Below the pieces are notes generated by a model. It ran no database searches and was not told where the DNA came from. It saw only the letters and a list, made by a program, of their open reading frames with translations. A stretch of DNA of 47,270 bases from Eubacteriales Family XIII. Incertae Sedis bacterium (GTDB taxonomy: Bacteria > Bacillota > Clostridia > Peptostreptococcales > Anaerovoracaceae). How positions within the stretch are numbered: position 1 is the stretch's first letter; every line of letters starts with the position of its first letter. Below are positions 35,768 to 44,952 of this stretch, piece by piece. The stretch covers positions 1-47,270 of the forward strand of contig JAISED010000020.1 in the NCBI GenBank assembly GCA_031264295.1. The letters run 5' to 3'. Made by a program: the position numbers and the translations under genes.

Positions 35768-37276
35768 TTGAATGCATATATTATCAAGTCCATCGGACTT
35801 GCGGGTTTGAACGGCTTCGACGTCATAGTGGAGACAAGTATAACTAACGGTTTGCCCGCCTTTGTGATAGTCGGACTGCCTGACAACTCGGTGCAGGAAT
35901 CCAGAGAACGGGTGAGGGCGGTCATAAAAAACCTGGGTTATGAGTTTCCGATGAGGAGAATTCTGGTGAATCTCGCGCCTGCCGACACAAGAAAGGAAGG
36001 GTCGATTTACGATCTGCCCATAGCCCTTGCCGTACTCATTGCCAGCGGACAGATAACACCGGCGGCGGAGGACAGTGTATTCGCGGGGGAACTCTCGCTG
36101 GATGGGAAACTGAGACCTGTAGCGGGCATGTTGCCGATGGCGCTTTCCGCCAGGGACAGCGGGGCGAAAGCCTTGTTCGCGCCCAAAGACAGCGCGGCTG
36201 AAGCGTCGTTGGCTCGGGGGCTGGCGGTCTATGCCGCCGATCACATCTCAGAAATCATAGACCACCTGAACGGCGCGGGGGAGATTTGCCCGGCGGAAGA
36301 ATGCCAACCGCTTTTCAGCGAAGCCAAGGGACTGGATTTTTCGGATATCAAAGGCCAGGCGGCGGCGCGAAGAGCCATAGAGATCGCGGTAAGCGGCGCT
36401 CACAACATGTTGCTGTCGGGAACCGCGGGAGGGGGCAAAAGCATGATGGTCAAACGCATACCGTCTATACTGCCGCCTATGACTATGGAAGAGATGATAG
36501 AAACCACCGCTATTCATTCCGTAGCCGGTCTTACGAGCAAATCCAATCCCTTAGTGCGGCAGAGGCCGTTCCGTTCGCCGCATCATACGATTTCGGCGGC
36601 GGGCGCGGCAGGCGGTGGAAAGACGCCGAAACCGGGAGAGATGAGCCTGTCCCATAACGGTGTACTTTTTCTTGATGAATTTCCGGAATTCAGAAGGGAC
36701 GTGCTTGAGAGCCTACGCCAGCCGATGGAAGACGGATATGTGACGATAACCAGAGCCAACCGAAGCTATAAATACCCGTCGGGCTTTATGCTGGTAGGCG
36801 CTATGAACCCATGCAAATGCGGATGGCACGGTCATCCGAGCGGTAAGTGCGTTTGCTCTGAAGAATCGATCAAAAACTATATGATGAGGATCTCAGGACC
36901 TATATTGGATAGAATAGATCTCTTCGTCAACGTACCGCCTGTAAAATACGCAGAGCTGACATCTGTTTCGGAGGCCGAGACCTCTGAGAAAATAAGGGAC
37001 AGGGTGGTCAGAACGCGGGAACTTCAAATGTCGCGGCAAGGGACTACCAACTCAAGGCTTATGGGCGGTTTGATGAAAACATACTGTGGGATAAGCCGCG
37101 AAGGGGAACTTATGATGAAGTCCGCTTACGAAAAATTCTCCCTCTCGGCGCGGGCGTATAGCAAGATAATAAAGGTCGCGCGGACAATAGCGGATATGTC
37201 GGGGAGTCCGGATATAGAGACGGAACATCTGGCGGAAGCGATTCAGTATAGGAGAAGCGGCACGCTTTTAGTATGA
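35768..37276 (+). CDS. comM: ComM/YifB-type Mg-chelatase-like AAA+ ATPase
   Basis: 502 residues. The TTG at 35768 is supported by AAGGAGG (35754-35760), 7 nt upstream. The N-terminal Lon-C-like domain (residues about 1-165, VGLPDNSVQESRERVRAAI-like with LAPAD) precedes the AAA+ Mg-chelatase domain, with Walker A GTAGGGKSM, RPFRSPHHTISAAG, Walker B LFLDEFPEF and sensor segment GAMNPCKCGW. A C-terminal chelatase lid domain ends with AEAIQYRRSG. In Vibrio, ComM is a hexameric helicase that promotes branch migration during natural transformation. Its stop overlaps the dprA start by 4 nt (ATGA), so the two are coupled. Confidence 0.93.
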   Translation: MNAYIIKSIGLAGLNGFDVIVETSITNGLPAFVIVGLPDNSVQESRERVRAVIKNLGYEFPMRRILVNLAPADTRKEGSIYDLPIALAVLIASGQITPAAEDSVFAGELSLDGKLRPVAGMLPMALSARDSGAKALFAPKDSAAEASLARGLAVYAADHISEIIDHLNGAGEICPAEECQPLFSEAKGLDFSDIKGQAAARRAIEIAVSGAHNMLLSGTAGGGKSMMVKRIPSILPPMTMEEMIETTAIHSVAGLTSKSNPLVRQRPFRSPHHTISAAGAAGGGKTPKPGEMSLSHNGVLFLDEFPEFRRDVLESLRQPMEDGYVTITRANRSYKYPSGFMLVGAMNPCKCGWHGHPSGKCVCSEESIKNYMMRISGPILDRIDLFVNVPPVKYAELTSVSEAETSEKIRDRVVRTRELQMSRQGTTNSRLMGGLMKTYCGISREGELMMKSAYEKFSLSARAYSKIIKVARTIADMSGSPDIETEHLAEAIQYRRSGTLLV

Positions 37277-38157
37277 TGGAAAATAATGGGAACAAGATCC
37301 CGGACGTCACGGTCGTCAGCTTGAACAGCAGCGCATATCCCTCATTGCTCAAGAGTATAAGCAATCCGCCGAGGAAGCTGTACTGCAGGGGTGATCTGTC
37401 GCTGCTGCAAATGCCCGCCGTCGCCGTGGTAGGAGCGCGGAAAGCGTCGGAATACGGAAAGTGGGCTGCATATAACATGGGGAAAACCTTGGCCGAGTAT
37501 GGGATTGTTATTATAAGCGGCATGGCGTGCGGTATAGACTCATGGGCGCATAAGGGGGCGCTCGCCGCGGGAGGAAAAACGATTGCGGTATTCGGATGCG
37601 GGGTAGACATATGTTACCCAAAATCAAATGCTGGATTGATGGAAGATATAATTATGAAAGGCTTGGTTATATCAGAATTTGAATCCGGCATGCATCCGTC
37701 GATCATTACATTTCCCCTGCGCAACAGAATTATAAGCGGATTGTCACTCGCTACGGTGGTCGTAGAAGCGGGACTAAAGAGCGGATCGCTGATAACTGCG
37801 GAAAGAGCTGCGGAGCAGGGGAGATATGTATACGCGGTTCCCGGCAATATAGACAGGGTTTCGAGTATAGGCGCGAATAAGCTTATTCAAGACGGGGCTT
37901 CGCTTATCGTATCCCCTGACGACGTTGCATCGGATCTGGGCTTTATAAGAGGCGATATAATCGAAAAAAGAAGTCTCTCATTGGGCGAAGATGAGAAGTT
38001 GATTTTCGACGCGATACGATTTTCAGGCGAACTTACCGTTGACGAGTTGTGCGCGAAGACCTGCCTGCCGCCGCAGGATGTAAACGGACTCGTAACTGTA
38101 CTGGAAATGAAAGGTATACTGGAGACGGCAATGGGTAGAGTTTTCACTGCAAAGTAA
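37273..38157 (+). CDS. dprA: DNA processing protein DprA
   Basis: 294 residues from ATG 37273. It has the extended Rossmann fold: AVVGARKASEYG, SGMACGIDSWAHKGALAA, the FPLRNRIISGLS segment and GSLITAERAAEQGRYVYAVPG. A C-terminal winged-helix domain (about 225-290) is present. The N-terminal SAM domain is missing, making it shorter than the Bacillus or pneumococcal proteins (well over 280 residues in the latter). DprA loads RecA onto incoming single-stranded DNA. Together with comM it suggests a natural-transformation recombination capacity, although no uptake machinery is in the window. Confidence 0.92.
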   Translation: MMENNGNKIPDVTVVSLNSSAYPSLLKSISNPPRKLYCRGDLSLLQMPAVAVVGARKASEYGKWAAYNMGKTLAEYGIVIISGMACGIDSWAHKGALAAGGKTIAVFGCGVDICYPKSNAGLMEDIIMKGLVISEFESGMHPSIITFPLRNRIISGLSLATVVVEAGLKSGSLITAERAAEQGRYVYAVPGNIDRVSSIGANKLIQDGASLIVSPDDVASDLGFIRGDIIEKRSLSLGEDEKLIFDAIRFSGELTVDELCAKTCLPPQDVNGLVTVLEMKGILETAMGRVFTAK

Positions 38158-38240
38158 CTGCGAAATATGCGAAATAAGAGAAAAAGTGAGCGATAAAATC
38201 AAGACAAAATCAAGACAAAAATAAAAGTAACAAAATGTAG

Positions 38241-38269
38241 TTGCAAATTCCCGCTATTAGCAATATAAT
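38241..38269 (+). promoter_or_regulatory. Sigma-A promoter of topA
   Basis: TTGCAA (38241-38246), a 17-bp spacer and TATAAT (38264-38269). The leader is about 60 nt with the SD AAGGAG (38320-38325). Confidence 0.8.
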
Positions 38270-38334
38270 TTGGAAAGAATATTAATACTGAATTCAACCT
38301 AATCGGGTTCAGTATAAGCAAGGAGATACAGGGA

Positions 38335-40419
38335 ATGAGCAATTCAAAATCATTGGTTATTGTCGAATCCCCGTCGAAAGCCAAAACCATAGGCAAGTTT
38401 CTGGGGAACAAATATAAAGTCGTCGCGTCCGTAGGTCACGTGAGAGATCTGCCTAAGAGCAAATTAGGCATAGATATTGACAATAATTTTGAGCCGTACT
38501 ATATCTCAATACGAGGCAAGGGCGATGTCATCAAGACGATGAAGAAGGAGGCAAAAACCGCCGACAAGGTTTACCTGGCTACTGACCCTGACAGGGAAGG
38601 TGAGGCGATATCATGGCATATCGCAAAGCTGCTAGATCTTGATGAAAAAATGCCTATACGTATTGTGTTTAACGAGATCACGAAGGACGCGATAAAAAAC
38701 GCCGTAAAGATGCCGCGCGCCATCGATCTGAATCTTGTTGACGCGCAGCAGGCAAGGCGGGTGCTCGACAGACTTGTGGGTTATCAGATCAGCCCGCTGC
38801 TCTGGCGGAAAATTCACAGAGGTTTGAGCGCAGGGCGGGTTCAGTCCGCGGCTTTAAAGATCATATGCGACAGAGAAAAGGAGATATTGGACTTCGTTCC
38901 TAAAGAGTATTGGAATATCTCCGCCATGTTGAACAAAAAAGATGAAAAGGCTAAGAAACCGTTTGCGGCGCGGCTTACGGAGTATAAGGGTGAGAAGATC
39001 TCCGTAAACGATAAGATTACGGCGGATTCTATCGCCGCAGCCCTTGAAGGCGGCGACTATACCGTCAGCAATGTAGAGAAGAAGGAACGCCTGCGTAAAG
39101 CCTTCGCGCCGTTCACTACCAGCAGCCTCCAGCAGGAGGCTTCCGTCAAGCTCGGGTACTTCACCAAAAAGGTCATGTTTGTGGCGCAGCAGCTTTATGA
39201 AGGCGTTGAGATAAAGGGACGCGGCGCGATAGGTCTGGTCAGCTATATAAGAACGGATTCTGTAAGAATTTCCGAAGAAGCGGAGAAATCGGTCAGTGAA
39301 TATATCAATTCACATTTTTCCAAGGAATATCTAGGGAACAACGTATACAGCAACAGGAAAAAGGACGTACAGGACGCGCATGAGGCGATAAGGCCGACCT
39401 ATGTGGAACTCAGCCCCGAGGATATAAAGGATTCACTTACGAAGGAGCAATACGCCCTTTATCGATTGATATGGCGGCGCTTTGTGGCTTCACGCATGTC
39501 GGCCGCTGTGTACGATGCGGAAACCGTGGATATCGCCAATGGAGATTACAGCTTTAGGGTGAATGGTTCCAAGTTAAAATTCGACGGCTTTTTAAAGGTG
39601 TATGACTACGTAAAGGGCAGCGACAGCGAGGGCGAGAACGAGGAGAAACGGCTGCCGCAGCTTGAAGTGGGAGAAGTCCTTGACTTTAATGAGTTGCTCA
39701 GCGAGCAGAACTTTACACAGCCGCCTTCAAGGTTTACAGAAGCCAGCCTTGTCAAAGAACTCGAAGAGAAGAATATCGGCCGCCCGAGTACCTACGTACC
39801 CATCATGGCGACGCTTACCGAGCGCAGATATGTGACCCGCGAGAAAAAGACGCTGCGGCCTACGGAACTGGGCTTTCTCGTAACAGATCTGATGGTTACC
39901 TATTTTAAAGAAATCGTTGATACCGGTTTCACTGCCGACATGGAGGACAAGCTGGACGACATAGAGGTAAAAAACACAGATTGGAAGGAGATAGTCGGCG
40001 GATTTTATGGTATACTAAAGGATGAGCTGAAGATCGCGGACGAGGCTATTGAGAAGGTCGTCATAGAAGACGAAGTGACGGATGAGGTTTGCGAATTCTG
40101 CGGTAAGTTCATGGTGAAAAAACACGGTCGTTTCGGTGAGTTCCTGGCCTGTTCCGGTTATCCGGAGTGTAAGAACGCTAAGCCGATACTCAAAAAAACG
40201 GACGTGAAGTGTCCTCGGTGCGGTAAGGATATTGTCGCGCGAAAGAGTAAGAGAGGATTGACGTTTTATGGTTGCAGCGGTTATCCCGAATGCAATCAGA
40301 TTTATTGGAATAAACCCGTTGACAGGAAGTGCCCGCAATGCGGGGAGCTTATGACCGAAAAAAAGACCAAAACAAGTAACTTTGTGTGTTCTAATACGAA
40401 ATGCGGGTATAAAGAATAA
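38335..40419 (+). CDS. topA: DNA topoisomerase I
   Basis: 694 residues. ATG 38335 lies 9 nt after AAGGAG. The Toprim domain starts with SLVIVESPSKAKTIGKFLG and includes the acidic DPDREGEAISWH motif. The catalytic tyrosine is Y304 in GLVSYIRTDS. Three C-terminal C4 zinc ribbons are present (CEFCG...CSGYPEC, CPRCG...CSGYPEC, CPQCG...CSNTKC). It relaxes negative supercoils. It begins a transcript that runs into hslV with a gap of 18 nt. No trmFO or xerC lies between topA and hslV, unlike Bacillus. Confidence 0.97.
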   Translation: MSNSKSLVIVESPSKAKTIGKFLGNKYKVVASVGHVRDLPKSKLGIDIDNNFEPYYISIRGKGDVIKTMKKEAKTADKVYLATDPDREGEAISWHIAKLLDLDEKMPIRIVFNEITKDAIKNAVKMPRAIDLNLVDAQQARRVLDRLVGYQISPLLWRKIHRGLSAGRVQSAALKIICDREKEILDFVPKEYWNISAMLNKKDEKAKKPFAARLTEYKGEKISVNDKITADSIAAALEGGDYTVSNVEKKERLRKAFAPFTTSSLQQEASVKLGYFTKKVMFVAQQLYEGVEIKGRGAIGLVSYIRTDSVRISEEAEKSVSEYINSHFSKEYLGNNVYSNRKKDVQDAHEAIRPTYVELSPEDIKDSLTKEQYALYRLIWRRFVASRMSAAVYDAETVDIANGDYSFRVNGSKLKFDGFLKVYDYVKGSDSEGENEEKRLPQLEVGEVLDFNELLSEQNFTQPPSRFTEASLVKELEEKNIGRPSTYVPIMATLTERRYVTREKKTLRPTELGFLVTDLMVTYFKEIVDTGFTADMEDKLDDIEVKNTDWKEIVGGFYGILKDELKIADEAIEKVVIEDEVTDEVCEFCGKFMVKKHGRFGEFLACSGYPECKNAKPILKKTDVKCPRCGKDIVARKSKRGLTFYGCSGYPECNQIYWNKPVDRKCPQCGELMTEKKTKTSNFVCSNTKCGYKE

Positions 40420-40437
40420 AAATGCGAGGAGGGGAGT

Positions 40438-40977
40438 ATGGAGCAATTTCACGCTACTACGATTGTTGCTGTACGGCGCGGCGAAAATGATATCTGCATA
40501 GGCGGCGACGGACAAGTGACCATGGGCGAAACGACAGTTATGAAGCGTTTCGCGAAGAAAGTCAGGAAGATTTATAAAAATTCAGTCGTTACGGGATTCG
40601 CCGGTTCAGTGTCGGACGCGTTCACGTTGACGGATAAGTTCGAAAAGAAGCTTGAAGAACATTCGGGCAACCTTAGGCGCGCGGCTGTGGCCTTGGCGCA
40701 GACATGGAGGTCGGATCGCGCTATGCGGCATCTGGAGGCGCTGATGGTGGCGGCCGACAAGGAGTCGCTGCTGCTCATATCGGGCAACGGCGAGGTTATA
40801 GAGCCGGATGAGGATTTTATCGCGATTGGATCGGGCGGAAACTTCGCCTACGCTGCGGCGAACGCGTTGTACAAACACACCGATATGGACGCAGAGGGCA
40901 TTGTCAGGGAGGCGCTATCCATAGCGGCGTCTATATGTGTATATACCAACGACAATATCTCCGTCGAGAAATTATAA
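40438..40977 (+). CDS. hslV: ATP-dependent protease proteolytic subunit HslV (ClpQ)
   Basis: 179 residues, with the SD GAGGAGGGG 3-5 nt before ATG 40438. The mature N-terminus ATTIVAVRR implies a six-residue propeptide (MEQFHA) and T7 as the catalytic threonine. Other conserved parts are ICIGGDGQVTMG and KVRKIYKNSVVTGFAGSVSDAFTL. It forms the double-hexamer protease of the HslVU complex, encoded 15 nt upstream of hslU. Confidence 0.96.
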   Translation: MEQFHATTIVAVRRGENDICIGGDGQVTMGETTVMKRFAKKVRKIYKNSVVTGFAGSVSDAFTLTDKFEKKLEEHSGNLRRAAVALAQTWRSDRAMRHLEALMVAADKESLLLISGNGEVIEPDEDFIAIGSGGNFAYAAANALYKHTDMDAEGIVREALSIAASICVYTNDNISVEKL

Positions 40978-40992
40978 GGGGGGATTTATATT

Positions 40993-42420
40993 ATGAATTC
41001 AGCGCTCTATTCCATGACCCCGAAAGAAATCGTGGGAGAGCTAGACAAGTATATAATAGGGCAGGATCAGGCGAAGAAATCGGTTGCTATTGCGCTCCGC
41101 AACCGTTACAGGAGAAGTCTGCTGCCCGATGAGATGCGGGAAGAAATCACGCCGAAAAACATCCTCATGATGGGGCCTACGGGCGTCGGAAAGACGGAGA
41201 TTGCCAGGCGGCTTGCAAAGCTGATGGACGCGCCTTTCGTTAAGGTGGAAGCGACGAAATTCACAGAAGTAGGCTATGTGGGCAGGGACGTGGATTCAAT
41301 GGTCAGGGATCTTGTCGAGGCGTCTATACGGGTAACGAAACAGAAAAGCCTTCAGGAGAAGTATAACATAGCGGAGAAGCTCGCTGAGGAAAAGATCATT
41401 GCGGCTATAATCCCAGGGAAGAAGAAAAATGTTGCGCAGCCCAGCAGTTCGCGTGGACCATTCGACTTTATACTCGGCGGCGGTATACAGCATCAGCAGC
41501 AAGCGGTTCCGCCCGAACAGAAAAAAGAAACGCCTGAGTCGGATATTGAGCTTGCGAGGGAACAAGTGCGGCAGCAGCTCAATGACGGGCTGCTCGAAGA
41601 TCAGTTCATAGAAATCGAAGTGAACGAAGCGCCGAAGAGCAGTCAGCTAGATCTGGGCAACGAAGGCATGAGCATAGCGATAGGCAATATCTTCGGTGAG
41701 ATGATGCCGCAGAAGAAAAAAAGGAAAAATGTCACGGTCACGGAGGCCAGGAAGATACTGCGTGAGCAGGAGGCTCAGAACCTGCTCGACATGGATCAAG
41801 TGACGTCCGAAGCGCTTGAAAACGCCGAGCAAAACGGCATAATTTTCATTGATGAAATAGACAAGATAGCGTCGGGAGGCGGATACAGGTCGGGCGCCGA
41901 CGTCTCACGGGAAGGGGTTCAGCGCGACATCCTTCCTATAGTAGAAGGCAGTGTTATAAACACGAAATACGGTCCGGTGAAGACCGATCATATACTTTTC
42001 ATCGGCGCGGGCGCTTTTCACATCGCGAAGCCCACGGATTTGATCCCTGAGCTGCAGGGGCGTTTCCCCATACGGGTGGAACTTGAGAACCTCACGAAAG
42101 AAGCCTTTGTACAGATACTGACGATCCCGGAGAACGCCCTGCTAAAGCAGCATAAGATGCTGCTTGAAACAGAAGGCATCAAGGTGACGTTCACGGACGA
42201 AGCGGTTGACGAGATTGCGACTATAGCGACCCTCACAAACGAGCAGACAGAGAATATAGGCGCGAGAAGGCTGCACACGATAATGGAAAAGTTGCTTGAG
42301 GATATTTCGTTCAATATCCCCGATATAAGCGACGAAGAGATCATCATCGACGCTGAGTACGTAAAAGAAAAGTTCATCGATCGCATACATGCGGACGATA
42401 TTGATAAGTTCATACTCTAA
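40993..42420 (+). CDS. hslU: ATP-dependent protease ATPase subunit HslU (ClpY)
   Basis: 475 residues; AAGGGGGG lies 9-14 nt before ATG 40993. The N-terminal [32 protein letters not shown], Walker [11 protein letters not shown] and Walker [12 protein letters not shown] are present. The intermediate (I) domain spans about 110-265 and includes a Gln/Pro-rich insert ([10 protein letters not shown]). The C-terminal tail DKFIL is the segment that docks into HslV. It unfolds substrates and feeds them to HslV. A terminator at 42463 follows. Confidence 0.96.
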   Translation: MNSALYSMTPKEIVGELDKYIIGQDQAKKSVAIALRNRYRRSLLPDEMREEITPKNILMMGPTGVGKTEIARRLAKLMDAPFVKVEATKFTEVGYVGRDVDSMVRDLVEASIRVTKQKSLQEKYNIAEKLAEEKIIAAIIPGKKKNVAQPSSSRGPFDFILGGGIQHQQQAVPPEQKKETPESDIELAREQVRQQLNDGLLEDQFIEIEVNEAPKSSQLDLGNEGMSIAIGNIFGEMMPQKKKRKNVTVTEARKILREQEAQNLLDMDQVTSEALENAEQNGIIFIDEIDKIASGGGYRSGADVSREGVQRDILPIVEGSVINTKYGPVKTDHILFIGAGAFHIAKPTDLIPELQGRFPIRVELENLTKEAFVQILTIPENALLKQHKMLLETEGIKVTFTDEAVDEIATIATLTNEQTENIGARRLHTIMEKLLEDISFNIPDISDEEIIIDAEYVKEKFIDRIHADDIDKFIL

Positions 42421-42462
42421 GTAGTTAATTAAGTAGTTGAACGTTCGGCTTAAGTTCCTTTA

Positions 42463-42498
42463 AAAAGACCGGAGATATTATATCTCAGGTCTTTTTTT
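42463..42498 (+). terminator. Intrinsic terminator after hslU
   Basis: Paired arms AAAGACC/GGTCTTT and GAGATA/TATCTC form a long stem, followed by TTTTTTT. It ends the topA-hslV-hslU transcript and separates it from codY. Confidence 0.9.
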
Positions 42499-42565
42499 TA
42501 ACAATAATCAAAATTGTATAAAAAAAAGCAAAAAAGGCAAATCTTTTGAAATATCAAAATATTTA

Positions 42566-42593
42566 TTTACATATGGTAGAAATGATCTATAAT
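42566..42593 (+). promoter_or_regulatory. Distal codY promoter, separated from codY by palindrome E2
   Basis: TTTACA (42566-42571), a 16-bp spacer and TATAAT (42588-42593). The start would be near 42600. A 19-codon reading frame from ATG 42608 runs into the palindromic element and stops at 42667; it has no SD. The element at 42652-42811 lies between this promoter and codY, so it may have inserted into the original codY leader. Confidence 0.7.
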
Positions 42594-42651
42594 AGTAATT
42601 AGACGAAATGTTGGAGCAGCTGATAAACGACGAGAGGCGGCTGTGTCGATT

Positions 42652-42811
42652 AGGAACTGTGAAATAATAACATGCACAGATTGCGTAGGATTTTTTTCGC
42701 CGGGCGAGGCGGCGGGTTCCGTTGATACTCGGCAGTATCAACGGGTTCCGGCTACGAAGCCCGACGGAAAAAAGACAAGCAAGATGTATAGGTTATTATT
42801 TCACAGTTCCT
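42652..42811. repeat. 160-bp palindromic element E2 with 20-bp perfect terminal inverted repeats
   Basis: AGGAACTGTGAAATAATAAC (42652-42671) is exactly complementary to 42792-42811. The centre is a hairpin with an 11-bp stem CCGTTGATACT and loop CGGC. Inner arms also pair in part (for example TTTTTTC with GGAAAAAA). Spacing landmarks equal those of the element at 958-1116 although the sequences differ widely. A TTA flanks the GGAACTG ends on both sides (42650-42652, 42811-42813), a possible target duplication. No protein is encoded. Confidence 0.85.
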
Positions 42812-42837
42812 TAATACTGTACTGAACTCAACATAGG

Positions 42838-42843
42838 TATAAT
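42838..42843 (+). promoter_or_regulatory. Proximal codY -10 box
   Basis: TATAAT at 42838-42843 has only a poor -35 (TACTGT, 17 bp upstream). Initiation near 42850 would give a very short leader before GGAGG (42856-42860). Confidence 0.45.
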
Positions 42844-42867
42844 ATAGGTGTTTTTGGAGGATGACGA

Positions 42868-43647
42868 TTGGAAAAGAGCATACTTGATAAGGTTAGAAAG
42901 ATGAATTGGGTTCTTCAGGAGAGCACCTCAGGGGCGTTCTCGTTTGATGATCTCTGCGTTATTTTAAGCGACTTGATGGATACAAACGTGTATATTGCCA
43001 ATAATCGCGGCAAGGTGATAGGCGTGCATTACAAGATTAAGTCGGACAGCGCGGCTATACTGGATCCGGAAACAGGCAAGGAGAAATTCCCGAGCGAGTA
43101 CAATGACGCCTTGCTCAAAGTGATCAAGACGGAGAGTAACCTTACAGCCGAAGAGGCATTGAAGATATTCAAATATAATTATGACACGTATGATAAGCTG
43201 CACACGATAATACCGATCTTCGGCGGCGGGGAAAGGCTTGGGACGCTCATCTATACCAGATATCAGCCCGAATTCAATGATGAGGATCTGATACTGGGGG
43301 AATACGGAGCGACGGTAGTAGGGCTGGAAATTAAAAGACGTGAAACCATCGAAAAGCAGGAGGAAGAACGCAAGCGCGCCATTGTCCAGATGGCGATAGG
43401 CACACTTTCGTATTCTGAGGTGGAAGCGGTGAGGCATATCTTCGCGGAGTTAGAGGGTAGTGAAGGCTTGCTTGTAGCGAGCAAGATAGCGGATCGTTCA
43501 GGCATAACCCGTTCGGTTATAGTCAACGCGCTGAGGAAGCTCGAAAGCGCCGGCGTCATTGAATCGCGCTCCCTTGGCATGAAGGGGACGCATATAAGGA
43601 TTCTGAACGGTAAGTTCAGTGAAGAACTGAAAAAGATTGTGGGCTAG
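42868..43647 (+). CDS. codY: GTP-sensing pleiotropic transcriptional regulator CodY
   Basis: 259 residues, the usual length. TTG 42868 has GGAGG 7 nt upstream. A GAF domain (about 1-155) that binds branched-chain amino acids is followed by a linker helix and a winged helix (about 200-245) with the nearly invariant ASKIADRSGITRSVIVNALRK stretch, then LESAGVIESRSLGMKGTHI. It represses nutrient-scavenging genes when branched-chain amino acids and GTP are plentiful, binding sites close to AATTTTCWGAAAATT. Candidate sites lie at 27509 and 46507 in this window. Confidence 0.97.
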   Translation: MEKSILDKVRKMNWVLQESTSGAFSFDDLCVILSDLMDTNVYIANNRGKVIGVHYKIKSDSAAILDPETGKEKFPSEYNDALLKVIKTESNLTAEEALKIFKYNYDTYDKLHTIIPIFGGGERLGTLIYTRYQPEFNDEDLILGEYGATVVGLEIKRRETIEKQEEERKRAIVQMAIGTLSYSEVEAVRHIFAELEGSEGLLVASKIADRSGITRSVIVNALRKLESAGVIESRSLGMKGTHIRILNGKFSEELKKIVG

Positions 43648-43668
43648 AACGGCGAAGCGAGGCTGGAA

Positions 43669-44952
43669 TTGATAAGATTTACTGAAGACAATGAAACTGT
43701 AGCAGAAGAGACATTTCGCGCCATAATGGTCGGGGTGGCTATAAACGCGGATATAAGCCGCTCAATGGAAGAACTGGCGGCATTGGCGGAGGCGGCCGGC
43801 GCCGAAGTGGCGGGTCTTATGACGCAGGAGAGGGAACGGGTCGACAGAGGGACATATATAGGCACGGGCAAGGCGGACGAGCTCAAGGAAGCGTGCCAAA
43901 ATATGGAAATAGATACGGTGATCTGCAATGACGAGCTTTCGGGCATTCAACTTAGAAATCTGGAGGAGGCTACAGGCGTAAGGGTTATCGACAGAACTAT
44001 ACTGATCCTGGATATATTCGCGTCGAGGGCTATATCCAGAGAGGGTAAGCTTCAAGTGGAGCTGGCGCAGCTTCAGTATAGACTGCCGCGCTTGACGGGT
44101 TTTGGGAAAAATCTGTCAAGGCTGGGCGGCGGGATCGGCACGAGGGGACCCGGTGAGAAAAAGCTTGAAACGGACAGACGCCATATAAGCAGGCGCATGG
44201 ACGACATCAAGCGTGAAATAAAGGAAGCGGCGGCTAACCGAGGGGTTCAGAGGGCGCGCAGGAAGAAGAATGAACTGCCTGTCGTCGCTATCGTGGGCTA
44301 TACTAATTCGGGCAAGTCAGCGCTTATGAATAGAATTCTCAATATGTTCGAACTAAGTGATAAGACGGTGACGGAAAAGGACATGCTGTTCGCGACATTG
44401 GATACATTCCAGCGCAGGATAAGCCTTGAGGACAATCTGGAGTTCATACTGGTCGATACTGTGGGTTTCGTGAGCAAACTGCCGCACAGCCTCGTAAAAG
44501 CCTTTCACGCGACGCTTGAAGAGCTTGTGGAGGCGGATCTGCTGTTGCATGTTGTGGACAGCTCATACGAGGATTGCGAGTTTCGCGTCAATGTTGTGGA
44601 AGAAGTGCTTGCCGAGCTTGGTGCGGCAGGCAAGGACAGCATAATGGTGTATAACAAGATAGACCTCTTGGATGAGCGTACCGCCGTTATTGATGAGAGA
44701 AGCGGCGCCGTCAGAATTTCCGCGAAGACGGGGGAGAATATAGATATCCTCTTCGAGCGCATCAAGGCGCAGCTCTTTAGCGGTCTGCGTGACGCCAGAT
44801 TGCTTATACCTTATGACAGAGGAGATGTGGTATCCTGGCTGAGCGACAGAACTTCGGTCTTATCGCGTGAATACGCGGAGGATGGGGTGTTGATGGAGGC
44901 GAAGCTGTCAGCGGCGGATTTCGGCAGACTGTCCGCATTCATAGTGAAATGA
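43669..44952 (+). CDS. hflX: GTPase HflX
   Basis: 427 residues. TTG 43669 follows GAGG (43659-43662) by 6 nt, 21 nt after codY. The N-terminal HflX domain contains the GGGIGTRGPGEKKLETDRR signature (about 160-180) and a basic helical segment. The G domain has G1 GYTNSGKS, G3 DTVGF and G4 NKID. The protein splits or rescues stalled 70S ribosomes under stress in other bacteria. It overlaps the next gene by 4 nt. Confidence 0.95.
   Translation: MIRFTEDNETVAEETFRAIMVGVAINADISRSMEELAALAEAAGAEVAGLMTQERERVDRGTYIGTGKADELKEACQNMEIDTVICNDELSGIQLRNLEEATGVRVIDRTILILDIFASRAISREGKLQVELAQLQYRLPRLTGFGKNLSRLGGGIGTRGPGEKKLETDRRHISRRMDDIKREIKEAAANRGVQRARRKKNELPVVAIVGYTNSGKSALMNRILNMFELSDKTVTEKDMLFATLDTFQRRISLEDNLEFILVDTVGFVSKLPHSLVKAFHATLEELVEADLLLHVVDSSYEDCEFRVNVVEEVLAELGAAGKDSIMVYNKIDLLDERTAVIDERSGAVRISAKTGENIDILFERIKAQLFSGLRDARLLIPYDRGDVVSWLSDRTSVLSREYAEDGVLMEAKLSAADFGRLSAFIVK

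Noticed and set aside
42643..42825. 60-codon ORF across palindrome E2, with AGAGG before a GTG
   Set aside because: It is made almost entirely of the inverted-repeat element, and its open frame is explained by the palindrome's composition.
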